A DNA stretch of 64,000 nucleotides from Evansella halocellulosilytica (GTDB lineage: Bacteria; Bacillota; Bacilli; Bacillales; Salisediminibacteriaceae). This document shows positions 17,662-28,066 of this stretch, in pieces. The DNA lies in the NCBI RefSeq assembly GCF_002335745.1, contig NZ_NIST01000001.1, forward strand, positions 4,385,410 to 4,449,409. The letters run 5' to 3'. The notes below the pieces were generated by a model. It was not told the DNA's origin. It saw only the letters and a list, made by a program, of their open reading frames with translations, and ran no database searches. Numbering within the stretch: position 1 is the stretch's first letter; every line of letters begins with the position of its first letter. The translations under genes were made by a program, and so were the position numbers.

Positions 17662-18699
17662 TTATGAGAATGTGTCTGGTCGATGCACATCATCACCAGT
17701 ATTAAATACACTTAACATAAAACGTCTTACACGATTCATTGTGAGGATTTTCCGTTCAAGCTGAGTAACTGCTTGAAACTCGGTTATACGGTCCTTCTGT
17801 CTTGAATACATATCAACGGTTTGATAAACAGATTCTGGGAATGCCAAATAGCTCATAAGTAGATGACGTTCTTCATCGAATAAGGCAAAATGTTTTTCAT
17901 AAAGCTGGAGCCAATGACGTCCTTCATGTTCATCCCAAGGCCGTGAATGAAAAAAGTGACGGAAAAGTAACGCGACATCTCTTGTCGGTGTATCAAGGAC
18001 GGCTTTTTCAAAATTAATAAAGTAACAAGACCCGTATTGATCAAAGCATGCATGCTTTCGGTTTGGCCGACCATGGCATAACACGCTACGAAAACTTTTC
18101 TTTTCTTTTGATTTTTCAAGCCATGATGACAAATGGACATCAGCTTCATTAGCCATTTGCAATGAACGCTGAAAGTGAGTTAAAAACGTTAATTCAAATG
18201 GAGAAAAATACGTTTTTCCTTCAATTTGATCTGCATAACGCTCCATTTCAATTTTCCTTCGTTCCCATCGTCTTTTTAAATTATTATAAGATTTTTGAAG
18301 CAGCTCCTCAGAATATTCTTGACTTCTTTCCGTTAAGCCATGAAGTTTCGCTAATTCTTCAACCATCACTTCTTCAGGATGAATTGGATGTCGAAATTGT
18401 TTATGATCCTCATACCAAGGCATTAAATAATAAGCATCATCTCCGTAGCGAACGATGTAATCCCCGTATTTCGTAGGTAAAACCGGAACTGAATAGTGGA
18501 AGCCAATCCTTTCTAATCGACGCATGACATGAACAAACCAATCAGACTCTTCACGAGTCATCTTTGTTTTTTTTAACCCATAGCTTCCATATGCAGTATC
18601 GATTTTCCTTACCTTCCCATAAGTTTCGATCTTATCCGGATATAAATCATATTGAAATAATACTGCTCCGATCGGTTTTTGTTGAATATGAAGGTTCAT
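17662..18699 (-). CDS. ysxE: Spore coat-associated kinase-like protein YsxE
   Basis: A 345-aa member of the CotS/YsxE family, spore coat proteins with an aminoglycoside phosphotransferase-like fold. Visible elements are GSYGLKKTKM near residue 42 (ATP lobe-like), LMPWYEDHKQF near 105, VLCHGRPNRKHACF near 220 in place of the kinase HGD loop, and FEKAVLDTPTRDVALLFRHF near 245. The catalytic Asp of the HGD loop is Arg-Pro here, so kinase activity is doubtful. The start ATG at 18699 overlaps the stop of the upstream gene (ATGA) and follows GAAGGTGGG. In B. subtilis it is in one operon with spoVID. Confidence 0.88.
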   Translation of the reverse strand: MNLHIQQKPIGAVLFQYDLYPDKIETYGKVRKIDTAYGSYGLKKTKMTREESDWFVHVMRRLERIGFHYSVPVLPTKYGDYIVRYGDDAYYLMPWYEDHKQFRHPIHPEEVMVEELAKLHGLTERSQEYSEELLQKSYNNLKRRWERRKIEMERYADQIEGKTYFSPFELTFLTHFQRSLQMANEADVHLSSWLEKSKEKKSFRSVLCHGRPNRKHACFDQYGSCYFINFEKAVLDTPTRDVALLFRHFFHSRPWDEHEGRHWLQLYEKHFALFDEERHLLMSYLAFPESVYQTVDMYSRQKDRITEFQAVTQLERKILTMNRVRRFMLSVFNTGDDVHRPDTFS

Positions 18700-19613
18700 A
18701 CGCCCACCTTCTCTCGAGAAAGATCGACCCACTCGCTCACGATGTTCACGAGTTGACACGATGTATTCCATTGTCTTTTCAGCTCTTCATATGCCACTGA
18801 AAATGACTGTTCACCAGCTGCGCCGTATTGCTTTAAAAATAATAAAAATTCTCTCGGCAATAAACATTCCGCTAACAAGGCAATTCCATGCTCACCTTCA
18901 ACTGGAAAATGAGCATTTACTGCTGTTAATAGATTGCGTAATGAGGTTTTACCATAACGTTGGAGCCATTCAACAAGAACAACTTTCATTGAGTGATATC
19001 CTTTTTCTGGCGTTAAAGACCGATTTTCCCAATACAACTTTTCAAAGACAAGCTTTCCTTGATTTAACGACTGAATGGGTGAAACGACAGGTGGAATTGG
19101 CCACTCATATTTTTTGCTCAAGCGATTTACTGATTCCAATCGACGCTGAGATTCTTTTTGCAGCTGTTTTAAAACAAATCGATGGTCTTCCGGGAAATGA
19201 TGTTGGCTTGCTAACAGCTTCCAATGCTCAGAACGAGTGTTTAATGTTACATCTGATATTTCAACATCTCTAGTGGACACCTTGTTAGAAAAATATTTTC
19301 CGAGAAATTCACCAAATTCTTTTTCCAACCCTTTATAAGAAAACAAGGTGGTTACCTCATCATGAACAGTGATCCACCCTGCATTCGTTAATAAAACTCG
19401 ATCTCCCATTTTCGTCTGAATCATCCGATTCGAAAGACATTCTGTATTTTTGCAAAGCTCATCTCGCCACAGCATATGCCAACTTAACTTTCGTTCATCC
19501 GACCATACGATCACGCGCTTTAAGCCTTTTTCTGTGTTGATGAGCTCCCCTTCAATTTTCCATGTCGCTTCCTTAAACCCGAAGCTTTCCTGAATATCGA
19601 CTATGTTGAGCAT
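18696..19613 (-). CDS. Unassigned protein between spoVID and ysxE
   Basis: A 305-aa soluble protein that I do not recognise. It is mostly helical in its second half (residues 130-300), with several Trp residues and a region LTNAGWITVHDE near 75-86; HFPVEGEHGIALLAECLLPREFLLFL near 240 loosely recalls the C-terminal lobe of phosphotransferase-like coat kinases (only part is quoted by family). It starts 12 nt after spoVID with AAAGGGGGG before the ATG and overlaps ysxE by 4 nt. The position in this coat operon suggests a spore coat or coat-assembly role. B. subtilis has no gene here as far as I recall. Confidence 0.8.
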   Translation of the reverse strand: MLNIVDIQESFGFKEATWKIEGELINTEKGLKRVIVWSDERKLSWHMLWRDELCKNTECLSNRMIQTKMGDRVLLTNAGWITVHDEVTTLFSYKGLEKEFGEFLGKYFSNKVSTRDVEISDVTLNTRSEHWKLLASQHHFPEDHRFVLKQLQKESQRRLESVNRLSKKYEWPIPPVVSPIQSLNQGKLVFEKLYWENRSLTPEKGYHSMKVVLVEWLQRYGKTSLRNLLTAVNAHFPVEGEHGIALLAECLLPREFLLFLKQYGAAGEQSFSVAYEELKRQWNTSCQLVNIVSEWVDLSREKVGV

Positions 19614-19625
19614 ACGATCCCCCCT

Positions 19626-20669
19626 TTATGAATCTTTGGAGGATGAGGCTCCTGAGGGAATGTATAATATTTGTCCTTCTGAAACACGCTCTTCATTCAA
19701 ACGGTTCATTCGTAAGAGCTGGCTAGTTGATATCCCATACCTGGATGCAATCTCATCCAATGACTCCCCATCTTGAACGATGCACATCCGCAGCTTCGCG
19801 AACCCTCCATTCTCCCCTTGTGTTAACACTTTTGTTAAATAAAGTGCGTTTTCTTCTACTTCCTCGTCCCTATCAGGGGCTTCGCTCTCCTCTGCTTCAA
19901 CTTCTTCTTCCTCGACCTCTTCATATTCAGAACGAGCTTCATCGTCTTCATTCATCTTATCTGCTACTTCGTCATAACTTTCATCCACTGTTTTTGAATG
20001 TCTTGACATATGAACGACTGGCTCTTGCTGTTCTTCTTCTTCGTCTTCATCATATACATTGTAATCCTCAAAATTTTCCTCTGCTTCCTCTACTTCTGGT
20101 TCAGCTTCTGCTGAATTGTCTTCCTTCTCAGGCTGTCGTACTTCTTCAAAGTGGAAAGAGCGATCCTCTGTACTGGCAGAAGGTGTTGGTGCAACTTCTT
20201 GTTTTTCTGACTGTACCTCATCTGCTTTCATACCAGTGACCGATACGTTAGCATTCAACTCAATGCAACCTTTACCTGGTAAATCGTAGTCAAATTCATC
20301 GACTGTCACATAGACATCTTCTAGTTTGTGAATTCGCTCTTTCGGAATCGTTACATCAAGCGGGAAAGAATGACTAATCTGGCCAACACCTTCTTCAGAT
20401 AATTTCACTTCTTCAACCGAACGAAAAGCAATTTGCTCTGATAAACTGTCGGGCTCTTTCCCATCTTCATAAGATCTGTCTTCTTTTGGAGTATATTCTC
20501 CAAATAGTTTTAATGCTCCTTTAACAGTTACGTGGTCTTCGGACTCATGAATAGCAATATCAGGCTCTAGAGCTAACGAGAGCAGTTCGTCAATCTCCTT
20601 CCCCCGGTTCAACCAAACTGCTTCTTGAATCGAAAAAGATAAGGACGACGATTGTTCATTACTCAACAT
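19626..20669 (-). CDS. spoVID: Spore coat assembly protein SpoVID
   Basis: Directs encasement of the forespore by coat proteins together with SpoIVA and SafA. The 347-aa protein has an N-terminal domain of about 150 residues (start SSSLSFSIQEAVWLNRG), a very acidic central linker (about 165-275, runs of Glu and Asp) and a C-terminal LysM domain (about 300-342, DGESLDEIASRYGIS and NEERVSEGQILYIP). It is clearly shorter than the B. subtilis protein (575 aa), the difference being in the linker. Two adjacent ATGs are possible; the second, at 20669, has better spacing to AAGGGGG. Confidence 0.93.
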   Translation of the reverse strand: MLSNEQSSSLSFSIQEAVWLNRGKEIDELLSLALEPDIAIHESEDHVTVKGALKLFGEYTPKEDRSYEDGKEPDSLSEQIAFRSVEEVKLSEEGVGQISHSFPLDVTIPKERIHKLEDVYVTVDEFDYDLPGKGCIELNANVSVTGMKADEVQSEKQEVAPTPSASTEDRSFHFEEVRQPEKEDNSAEAEPEVEEAEENFEDYNVYDEDEEEEQQEPVVHMSRHSKTVDESYDEVADKMNEDDEARSEYEEVEEEEVEAEESEAPDRDEEVEENALYLTKVLTQGENGGFAKLRMCIVQDGESLDEIASRYGISTSQLLRMNRLNEERVSEGQILYIPSGASSSKDS

Positions 20670-20902
20670 CATTTCCCCCTTTATAAAAAACTAAAGTATG
20701 TTCATACCATGATGTCCTACATTGTAAGATGGCTTCTATTACAATGCAGGTTGTACTTTTTCTTCACCGTCTACATCCAAAATACACAATTATACGGCGA
20801 CCCATTACGATACAGATGTATGTATATAACGGGGGAAATATGCTTATAAATTCGTTTCAGCAAAACAACATTTACTGATCATCGTAGTAATCCTCTATTT
20901 CG

Positions 20903-21145
20903 TCACAATAACTCCTCGTTTCGACGCAACTTCTCTCGAGTTTCACGCAACTTCTCTCGGGTTTCACGCAACTTCTCTCGGGTTACACGCAACTTCTCTC
21001 GAGTTTCACGCAACTTCTCTCGGGTTTCACGCAACTTCTCTCGGGTTTCACGCAACTTCTCTCGGGTTTCACGCAACTTCTTCCGAATCCCTCTTTCATC
21101 GAGTATATTAAAAGCCATCCAGTCATCTGGATGGCTTCCATTCAT
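20903..21145 (-). CDS. Doubtful 80-aa repeat ORF (KLRETRE)n
   Basis: The frame would encode eight heptads of KLRETRE, which form an ideal charged coiled-coil helix with Leu in one position. There is no ribosome binding site, and the ATG lies inside the hemL terminator, so translation is doubtful. A tandem 21-bp repeat stays open in frame because 21 is divisible by three. It is listed because similar repeat ORFs recur in other bacilli, as I recall. Confidence 0.25.
   Translation of the reverse strand: MNGSHPDDWMAFNILDERGIRKKLRETREKLRETREKLRETREKLRETREKLRVTREKLRETREKLRETREKLRRNEELL
20920..21087. repeat. Minisatellite: eight 21-bp units
   Basis: Eight consecutive copies of a 21-bp unit with consensus TTTCACGCAACTTCTCTCGGG on the plus strand. 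The first and last units are the most diverged, the middle ones nearly identical (G/A at one position, one TTACACGC variant), as expected of slippage or unequal crossing-over. It lies between the hemL terminator and spoVID. Confidence 0.95.
21108..21134 (-). terminator. Terminator of the hem operon after hemL
   Basis: On the minus strand CCATCCAG (21134-21127) pairs with CTGGATGG (21122-21115), four-base loop ATGA, followed by CTTTTAAT. Confidence 0.75.
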
Positions 21146-21150
21146 TTATT

Positions 21151-22440
21151 TTATTCTTCTCGTATACGTTTGAATGCTCGTTCCGCTGCTGCAATCGTTT
21201 TGTCAATGTCTTCTTCTGTATGCTTTGTTGATAGGAACATACCTTCAAATTGAGAAGGTGGAATCGAAATCCCTTCTTCGAGCATATAACGGAAATACTT
21301 TTTAAACATGTCAAGATCTGAGGATGCAGCGGTCTCATAATTCATAACTTTATTATTCGTAAAGAAGAAACCAACCATTGATCCTGCCCGATTAATCCAA
21401 TGAGGAATCTCATATTTTTCTGCAGATTGGCGCAGTCCATCTTCCAGACGCTTTCCAAGTTGTTTAAAATCTTCATAGCTTTCAGGTGTTAATTGACGGA
21501 GTGTTTCATAGCCTGCAGTCATAGCAAGTGGGTTACCTGATAACGTCCCTGCTTGATAAATCGGTCCTGCTGGTGCAATTTGTTCCATAATTTCGCGTTT
21601 TCCACCGTAAGCTCCGACTGGCATTCCTCCTCCGATGACCTTGCCTAAACAAGTTAAATCAGGAGTTACACCGAGTTCACCTTGGGCACACTCATAACCA
21701 ACTCGGAAACCAGTCATCACCTCATCAAAAATCATTAACGACCCATGCTCCTCAGTAATATTACGAACATCTTGTAAAAACCCTTCTTCAGGAGGGACGA
21801 CCCCCATGTTTCCAGCAACAGGTTCTAAAATAACAGCGGCAATATCATCGCCGAATTCTTTAAATGCTAATTGTAAACTTTCAATATCATTGTAAGGAAC
21901 CGTTAACGTATTTTTTGCAACAGACTCAGGAACACCCGGACTATCTGGCAGCCCTAATGTTGCGACTCCTGATCCCGCTTTAATTAATAAAGAATCGCCA
22001 TGACCATGATAGCATCCTTCAAACTTTATAATTTTATTTCGCCCAGTGAAGCCACGAGCAAGACGCAAAGCACTCATCGTTGCCTCTGTTCCTGAATTCA
22101 CCATCCGCACAACCTTAATGGAAGGAACACGATCAATGACGAGTTCAGCTAAAGTTGTTTCAATTTCACTAGGTGCACCGAAGCTCGTCCCTTTTTCCGT
22201 CATCTCCTTTAAAGAGCTGACGACATGTTCATCTGCATGTCCTAAAATGAGTGGTCCCCAAGAAAGAACGTAATCAATATATTCGTTTCCATCAATATCC
22301 CAAATGTGAGATCCTTCGCCTCGTTCCATATAGACCGGATCCATATTAACCGATTTAAATGCGCGAACCGGGCTATTCACACCGCCAGGCATCACTTTTT
22401 TTGCTTGTTCAAACGCTTCCGTTGATCTTTTCCAGTTCAT
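21151..22440 (-). CDS. hemL: Glutamate-1-semialdehyde 2,1-aminomutase
   Basis: PLP enzyme of 429 aa that converts glutamate-1-semialdehyde into 5-aminolevulinate, the second step of the C5 haem pathway. Marks are the N-terminal [29 protein letters not shown] near residue 120, GCYHGHGDS near 148, the DEVMTGFR metal-free PLP motif near 245 and the PLP-Lys in [17 protein letters not shown] near 273. Last gene of the hemAXCDBL operon, 21 nt after hemB. Confidence 0.97.
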   Translation of the reverse strand: MNWKRSTEAFEQAKKVMPGGVNSPVRAFKSVNMDPVYMERGEGSHIWDIDGNEYIDYVLSWGPLILGHADEHVVSSLKEMTEKGTSFGAPSEIETTLAELVIDRVPSIKVVRMVNSGTEATMSALRLARGFTGRNKIIKFEGCYHGHGDSLLIKAGSGVATLGLPDSPGVPESVAKNTLTVPYNDIESLQLAFKEFGDDIAAVILEPVAGNMGVVPPEEGFLQDVRNITEEHGSLMIFDEVMTGFRVGYECAQGELGVTPDLTCLGKVIGGGMPVGAYGGKREIMEQIAPAGPIYQAGTLSGNPLAMTAGYETLRQLTPESYEDFKQLGKRLEDGLRQSAEKYEIPHWINRAGSMVGFFFTNNKVMNYETAASSDLDMFKKYFRYMLEEGISIPPSQFEGMFLSTKHTEEDIDKTIAAAERAFKRIREE

Positions 22441-22461
22441 GAGAAATATCCACCTTTCTCC

Positions 22462-23442
22462 TTAGTTTTCATTTAGCCATTTTACTGCATCTTTTGCAAA
22501 ATACGTTAAAATAATGTCCGCTCCCGCACGCTTCATGCTGAGTAATTTTTCTAGTACAACTTCTTTTTCATTGATCCAGCCGTTTAATGCTGCCCCTTTA
22601 ATCATTGAATATTCACCGCTTACATTGTATGCAACGATTGGATAAGGGTGGCGTTCTTTGACGTCTCGAATAATATCTAGGTAAGATAGCGCTGGTTTTA
22701 CAATTAAAAAGTCAGCCCCTTCTGCTACATCCGACTCAGCTTCACGCAATGCTTCAAGCCGATTGGCAGGATCCATTTGATATGTTTTTCTATCTCCAGA
22801 TTTAGGTGAACTGTGTGCAGCGTCACGGAATGGACCGTAAAACGCAGAAGCATATTTTACCGCATAACTCATAATCGGTATATTTTCAAAACCTGCTTCG
22901 TCTAATCCTTGACGAATCGCTGTAACAAATCCATCCATCATGTTTGAAGGTGCAATAATATCTGCTCCAGCTTCAGCTTGTGATACAGCAGTCTTCGCAA
23001 GCAGAGTTAATGAATCATCATTGACAATTTCTCCATCTCGTACGACACCACAATGACCATGATCTGTAAATTGACATAAACACGTATCAGCTATGACTGT
23101 CAAATGTGGATATTTCTCCTTTACTTGTCTTGTTGCCTGCTGGACAATGCCATTATGATCATATGCAGACGAACCAACATCATCTTTTTCTGCTGGGACA
23201 CCAAAAAGAATAATCGACTCAATGCCTAAACTGACGACTTCGTCTACTTCTTCATCTAAACGATCTAATGACCATTGATAAACTCCAGGCATAGATTGAA
23301 CTTCATTTTTAATATTCATACCATCTTTAACGAAAATCGGATAGATGAAATCCTCTTTATGTAAATGTGTTTCTCGAACAATGTTCCGTATACTTGGTGT
23401 CCGACGCAAACGGCGGTGACGTCTAAAATCTGATTTGTTCAT
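22462..23442 (-). CDS. hemB: Delta-aminolevulinic acid dehydratase (porphobilinogen synthase)
   Basis: Condenses two 5-aminolevulinate molecules into porphobilinogen. The 326-aa protein has the two active-site lysines in [19 protein letters not shown] (near 198) and [13 protein letters not shown] (near 250), and the metal-site Cys cluster [14 protein letters not shown] near 120, the zinc-type variant. The start at 23442 follows AAAGGAGGAG; the frame extends 11 codons further without a signal. The 155-nt gap to hemD is large for this operon. Confidence 0.96.
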   Translation of the reverse strand: MNKSDFRRHRRLRRTPSIRNIVRETHLHKEDFIYPIFVKDGMNIKNEVQSMPGVYQWSLDRLDEEVDEVVSLGIESIILFGVPAEKDDVGSSAYDHNGIVQQATRQVKEKYPHLTVIADTCLCQFTDHGHCGVVRDGEIVNDDSLTLLAKTAVSQAEAGADIIAPSNMMDGFVTAIRQGLDEAGFENIPIMSYAVKYASAFYGPFRDAAHSSPKSGDRKTYQMDPANRLEALREAESDVAEGADFLIVKPALSYLDIIRDVKERHPYPIVAYNVSGEYSMIKGAALNGWINEKEVVLEKLLSMKRAGADIILTYFAKDAVKWLNEN

Positions 23443-23597
23443 AGATAATAACTCCTCCTTTTTCCATTTATACAATAACGTAAATAGAAGCTATATGATT
23501 GCAATTTCTCCATCTCTTTCGGGAGGAACATAAACCTTTTAATTGCTATATTTCTTCCTCATCAATCGTAAATGTCCTCTCTTTGTATAAACATGTT

Positions 23598-24377
23598 CTA
23601 ATTCATCGTAAAATTCTGCTTTAGTGCTTCCATCATTCCTTCAATCGTATATTCATTTGGAATGATCATCTTTGTGACACCATGCTTTCGAAGTTCATTC
23701 GCTGTCACCGTTCCTATCACAGCAAAGGTAACCTCGTCTTGAAATTGTGATTTCACTGATTTTTTTATTAAAGAAAAAAAGGCTCTTACTGTTGAAGGAC
23801 TTGTAAAAAGGACGACATCGAGTTGATTTTTTATAATGAGTGAATGAAGTCCTTTCTCAGCTTCTTCATTAATACCGGTCTCATAGATGATTACTTCATC
23901 GATATCGATACCAGCTTGTGTGAGCTCATAAACAATAACATTTCGTGCTAAATTCCCTCGAGGAAAAAACACTTTTTCTCCATCGCTGAGCTTTTTCTTT
24001 AACTCTTGAGCTAAATGTTCAGCATCATATGTGTGAGGAACTAAGTCCGCTTTTAATCCCGCCTCAATTAAGAACTGTTCTGTTTTCTCTCCAACAACAG
24101 CGATCTGTTTTTCCATAAGAATATCTCTTTCGATATGATCCTTTGCTAGCGCTTGTAAAAGAAACCGAATGCTGTTCACACTTGTAAATACGACCCAGTC
24201 GTACTCAGTGAGTGATCGTAATTTATGACGAACCGGCTCCATGTTTGAAGTCATCTTTATGTGAATGAGTGGTAATTCAACAGATATTCCACCATGGCGT
24301 TCAATGACTTTTGTTAACGGATTAGCCTGATGCGCAGCTCTTGGATTTAAGATTCTTAAATCTTGGAGTGATGTCAT
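23598..24377 (-). CDS. hemD: Uroporphyrinogen-III synthase
   Basis: Closes and inverts ring D of hydroxymethylbilane to give uroporphyrinogen III. The 259-aa protein shows the loose family pattern: an N-terminal LRILNPRAAHQANPLTKVI, ELPLIHI, DWVVFTSVNSIRFL near residue 75 and DVVLFTSPSTVRAFF near 195. The family is poorly conserved, so the call rests partly on its place between hemC and hemB. The start is set at 24377 with AAGGAG about 11 nt upstream, a rather long spacing. Confidence 0.9.
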   Translation of the reverse strand: MTSLQDLRILNPRAAHQANPLTKVIERHGGISVELPLIHIKMTSNMEPVRHKLRSLTEYDWVVFTSVNSIRFLLQALAKDHIERDILMEKQIAVVGEKTEQFLIEAGLKADLVPHTYDAEHLAQELKKKLSDGEKVFFPRGNLARNVIVYELTQAGIDIDEVIIYETGINEEAEKGLHSLIIKNQLDVVLFTSPSTVRAFFSLIKKSVKSQFQDEVTFAVIGTVTANELRKHGVTKMIIPNEYTIEGMMEALKQNFTMN

Positions 24378-24457
24378 TGACGGATCAACTCCTTCACTGT
24401 GATTGTACAGCAACTGTTAACGTAAAGAATGAACGGTTGCCGTTCACTTTTTATTCA

Positions 24458-25390
24458 TTACTGATCTAACTCTTCCTTAACTTTATCCAACACTTCTTTA
24501 GCCCCTTCACTTAACATACTTTGCGCGATTTCTTTTCCAATTGCAACTGGGTCACTTCCGGCAATCATATCTTTGTAAACTTGTTTTCCATCAGGAGAAG
24601 CGACGAGAGCAGTTAAAGAAATGTTCCCATCTTGCTGAAGGGTTGCATATCCTGCAACAGGTACTTGACAACCGCCTTCAACGGAGTGTAGAAACGCCCG
24701 TTCTGCTGCTACTGTTTTTTCCGTTTCCTCGTGATTAATCTTTGCAAGTAATTCGATGATTTCTTTATCATCCTCGCGACATTCAATACCGAGAGCACCT
24801 TGTCCGACTGCCGGTAAACAAATGTCCGGATCTAAAAATTCGGTCACAATGTCTTTTGTCCATCCGACACGCTCAAGCCCTGCAGCAGCTAAAATAATCG
24901 CATCGTACTCTTCTTCACGACATTTTTTTAATCGAGTATCAATATTCCCGCGGATCCATTTAATTTCTAAATCAGGTCGTCTAGCTAATACTTGTGCTCC
25001 ACGGCGCAAACTGCTCGTTCCGACAATAGAACCAGACGGAAGATCCATTAAACGTTGACCACTGTTAGAAATAAATGCGTCTCGAGGGTCGACTCTCTCA
25101 GGAACAGCCCCAACAGTTAACCCTTCTGCAATTTCTGATGGGAGATCCTTCATGCTGTGAACGGCCATGTCAATTTCTTTATCGTACATCGCCTGTTCGA
25201 TTTCTTTAACAAAAAGTCCTTTTCCGCCTACTTTAGAAAGGGTGACATCTAAAATTTTATCCCCTTTTGTAACGATTTCTTTAATTTCGAATTCATAGCC
25301 TAAATTCAGAGCTTTTAATTGATCAATGACCCAGCGTGTTTGCGTCATTGCTAAATTACTTCTTCTTGAACCGATTACAATTTTTCTCAT
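24458..25390 (-). CDS. hemC: Porphobilinogen deaminase (hydroxymethylbilane synthase)
   Basis: Polymerises four porphobilinogens into hydroxymethylbilane, using a dipyrromethane cofactor. The 310-aa protein has [17 protein letters not shown] at the N-terminus, VHSMKDLP near residue 80, [10 protein letters not shown] near 126 and the cofactor-binding Cys in [12 protein letters not shown] near 240. The start at 25390 follows GGTGGAGGG; five further upstream codons lack support. Confidence 0.97.
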   Translation of the reverse strand: MRKIVIGSRRSNLAMTQTRWVIDQLKALNLGYEFEIKEIVTKGDKILDVTLSKVGGKGLFVKEIEQAMYDKEIDMAVHSMKDLPSEIAEGLTVGAVPERVDPRDAFISNSGQRLMDLPSGSIVGTSSLRRGAQVLARRPDLEIKWIRGNIDTRLKKCREEEYDAIILAAAGLERVGWTKDIVTEFLDPDICLPAVGQGALGIECREDDKEIIELLAKINHEETEKTVAAERAFLHSVEGGCQVPVAGYATLQQDGNISLTALVASPDGKQVYKDMIAGSDPVAIGKEIAQSMLSEGAKEVLDKVKEELDQ

Positions 25391-25483
25391 ATGTCCCTCC
25401 ACCAATTAAATAATACTAATATATACATATTACTAAATTCATTAAGGCATTGCTAAACTTCATTCGATTGTATGGGCAAACCG

Positions 25484-26302
25484 CTACCATAGATGAAAAT
25501 CTGAAAATGCACTTGATAAAAAGTAGTTAATGAGTAAAACGAGGAAAGCACCAATGTTCAGAAGTGCTAAGCTATACCCTCGCTTATGTTTCACCGCACG
25601 CTGAAACAAGTAAAAGCCGTACACCGTTAAGACGATAAACGAGCTAATTACTTTTAAGTCTAACCAAGGAACCATCTCAAATTTCACCCATGCCCAAACA
25701 ATTCCTAAAATAATACCAAGCATCATGAGCGGAAACCCGACCACTGCAAAAATAAATGAAAATCTTTCTAATGTCGATAAGTTTCCGATCCGCCCCATCC
25801 GCTGCCCCCATTTTTTTTTCTTCAGCATATGATGCTGTAAAAAATATAAGAAGGAACAAGCAAATGACATCGTAAACGCTCCGTATGATAACAATACTAA
25901 TGTAACATGAATGACTAAAAGTTCTAAAATTAACAGCTCAGTGAGTCTCGGTGAAACATCACCAGCAGGAGCAAACACACTAATCGTCATGACAGCAAAA
26001 CCGACTAAATTTACAAAAAAGATAAGAAAGTCCACTCGCTTCATTCGATTGATGACTAATGAAAACGTGACGAGTATCCATGCATATAGAAACATCCCCT
26101 CAAAAATGGTCATGAGAGGCAGCCTACCATATTCAATTGTTCTGACGATAAAAAATATGGTTTGAAAAACCCAAACAATAGAAAGCAACCAGAAGGCAAT
26201 CCGATTGACCTTCTGGTTGTGTTGAATGAAATCAATAAAAAATCCTAGCAAACTTAAGGAGTAAAAAACGATAATTAACATATATAAAATATTTAGTAGC
26301 AT
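25484..26302 (-). CDS. hemX: HemX, CcsA-like membrane protein of the hem operon
   Basis: Integral membrane protein of 272 aa with about eight hydrophobic helices, related to the cytochrome c assembly protein CcsA/ResC. In B. subtilis HemX lowers the amount of HemA by an unknown mechanism. Its position directly after hemA (15 nt gap) and before hemC is the same as in B. subtilis. The start has GAGGGG upstream. Confidence 0.92.
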   Translation of the reverse strand: MLLNILYMLIIVFYSLSLLGFFIDFIQHNQKVNRIAFWLLSIVWVFQTIFFIVRTIEYGRLPLMTIFEGMFLYAWILVTFSLVINRMKRVDFLIFFVNLVGFAVMTISVFAPAGDVSPRLTELLILELLVIHVTLVLLSYGAFTMSFACSFLYFLQHHMLKKKKWGQRMGRIGNLSTLERFSFIFAVVGFPLMMLGIILGIVWAWVKFEMVPWLDLKVISSFIVLTVYGFYLFQRAVKHKRGYSLALLNIGAFLVLLINYFLSSAFSDFHLW

Positions 26303-26317
26303 AATGCAATCCCCTCT

Positions 26318-27706
26318 CTATACAGAGCGGGCAACAGCCTCATTTTGACAAGCAAGTTTTGCTTTTCGCTTTTCGACATTCCACTTACGTTCAACTTTAT
26401 CTATATGAATTTCGCATTGTGGGAGCTGTTCTTGCTCTTTTAATTCATCTTCCAATGCAAACACCTTCGTAATGAAGCTTAACAGTTCTTCTGAATTTTC
26501 TTCGTCAGGAAGTTCTTTCACCGCTGATATCGGATCACGTAAGAGCTGATTAACAATACTTTTCATATGTTTTCTGATAACCTTTTTTTCGCGTTCTGAT
26601 AGGTGATCGAGCTTTCTCTCTAAGCTTTCCATCGTTTGTGCCTGCACCGACAGCGCCTTTCCGCGAAGTGCCGTAATAACAGGGACAACACCTAGCGTGT
26701 CCAGCCATTGACTGAAATCAACAAGCTCTTCTTCGATCATCAGCTCAATTTTTTCAGCTTCCACTTTTCGTTCTTCAAGGTTTGCGGCGACAATTCCTTG
26801 TAAATCATCGATGTCATATAAGTATACGTTCTCTAAATCATCTAGTGCAGGATCTAAATCACGAGGAACTGCAATATCAACTAAAAATAACGGACGCCCA
26901 TTACGCTTTTTGATAAGCTTCTCAATCGTATTTTTCGTGACGACGTAGTTTTTTGAGCCCGTCGAACTTATTAATATATCTGACTCTAGCAATGTGTCTT
27001 CAACAGCCGCCATACTCTCAGCTTTCCCGTGGAACTTAGCAGCAAGTTCTTCTGCTTTTTCAACCGTACGGTTCATGACTGTTATATCGTTTACACCACT
27101 TGATGTAAGGTGCTTTGCTGTTAACTCACTCATTTTTCCAGCACCCATAATGAGTACTTTTTTATCTTTAAAATTCCCGAAAATCTTTTTCCCTAGCTCA
27201 ACCGCTGCATAACTGACTGAAACCGCATTTTCACCAATTGCCGTTTCTGAATGAGCCCGTTTTGCAAGTGTCACAGCTTGTTTAAATAAATGATTAAATA
27301 TCGTACCCGTTGTGCTTACTTGTTGTGCACAGCTGAACGCCTCACGCACTTGTCCCAAAATTTGCGTCTCACCTAAAACCATACTATCTAAACCGCAGGA
27401 TACACGGAACAAATGCTCAATGGCATGCTCGTCTTCCCGGATTTGCAAATAAGGTGTAAATTCTTCTTTTGGAATCTCAAACCAATCAGACATAAATGCT
27501 TTTGTATAATATCGACCTGTATGAAGCTGATCAGCAACTACATAAACCTCTGTCCGGTTACAAGTCGAAACAATCACACATTCGAGAATGCTCTTTGATT
27601 GGCGAAGCTTTGTCAACGCACGATCCAAATCCTCTTGAAACGTAAATTTTTCTCGTATTTCAACTGGAGTTGTTTTATAATTCAAACTGACGACAAGGAT
27701 GTGCAT
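26318..27706 (-). CDS. hemA: Glutamyl-tRNA reductase
   Basis: First committed step of haem synthesis: NADPH-dependent reduction of glutamyl-tRNA-Glu to glutamate-1-semialdehyde. The 462-aa protein has the nucleophilic Cys in [11 protein letters not shown] near residue 50, [21 protein letters not shown] near 107 (family block, abbreviated) and the NADPH-binding [17 protein letters not shown] near 187. The C-terminal dimerisation domain is complete. First gene of the hem operon; B. subtilis HemA is controlled by PerR and by haem-dependent proteolysis, but no PerR box is clear here. Confidence 0.97.
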   Translation of the reverse strand: MHILVVSLNYKTTPVEIREKFTFQEDLDRALTKLRQSKSILECVIVSTCNRTEVYVVADQLHTGRYYTKAFMSDWFEIPKEEFTPYLQIREDEHAIEHLFRVSCGLDSMVLGETQILGQVREAFSCAQQVSTTGTIFNHLFKQAVTLAKRAHSETAIGENAVSVSYAAVELGKKIFGNFKDKKVLIMGAGKMSELTAKHLTSSGVNDITVMNRTVEKAEELAAKFHGKAESMAAVEDTLLESDILISSTGSKNYVVTKNTIEKLIKKRNGRPLFLVDIAVPRDLDPALDDLENVYLYDIDDLQGIVAANLEERKVEAEKIELMIEEELVDFSQWLDTLGVVPVITALRGKALSVQAQTMESLERKLDHLSEREKKVIRKHMKSIVNQLLRDPISAVKELPDEENSEELLSFITKVFALEDELKEQEQLPQCEIHIDKVERKWNVEKRKAKLACQNEAVARSV

Positions 27707-28066
27707 GCTTTCACCCCCCAGAAATTAAAACCGACTGTATTTTACAACTTTTAATATAAAAAAACAATAAAATTGCTCAAAAATTATTACGTTCTGATAA
27801 CTCGTTTAATATTATAACATTTCTATGTATAGAAGGCATATGAAAGGTTTGAAGAAACTGTGACAACTTATGGCAGTGCCTTTAGACCGAAAAATAAGAA
27901 TGCTAAGATTAAGAAAAGTGCAAGGCGCCCGCGTTACTATTTAAATAAAGTTTCCTCTGAATCAACGGTGGATCGTATATTCATTTATTGTGACCAACTA
28001 GGGGAATTTTAGTCTGTTATAAAAAAATAAAGATAAATATTTTTGGAATTACAAGGAGTGAATCAA
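27707..28066. other. Divergent promoter region hemA / DUF5668-like gene
   Basis: AT-rich non-coding stretch. On the minus strand a TTATAAT near 27815 could be the hemA -10 element, but no good -35 sequence stands 17 bp before it. I see no gene or repeat. Confidence 0.4.

Noticed and set aside
19727-20239. 170-codon plus-strand frame across spoVID
   Set aside because: Its Leu-rich translation is the antisense of the acidic SpoVID linker (Glu codons read backward), not a gene.
27800-27830. PerR box upstream of hemA
   Set aside because: A TTATAAT half is present, but the second half does not match ATTATAA with one-base spacing.
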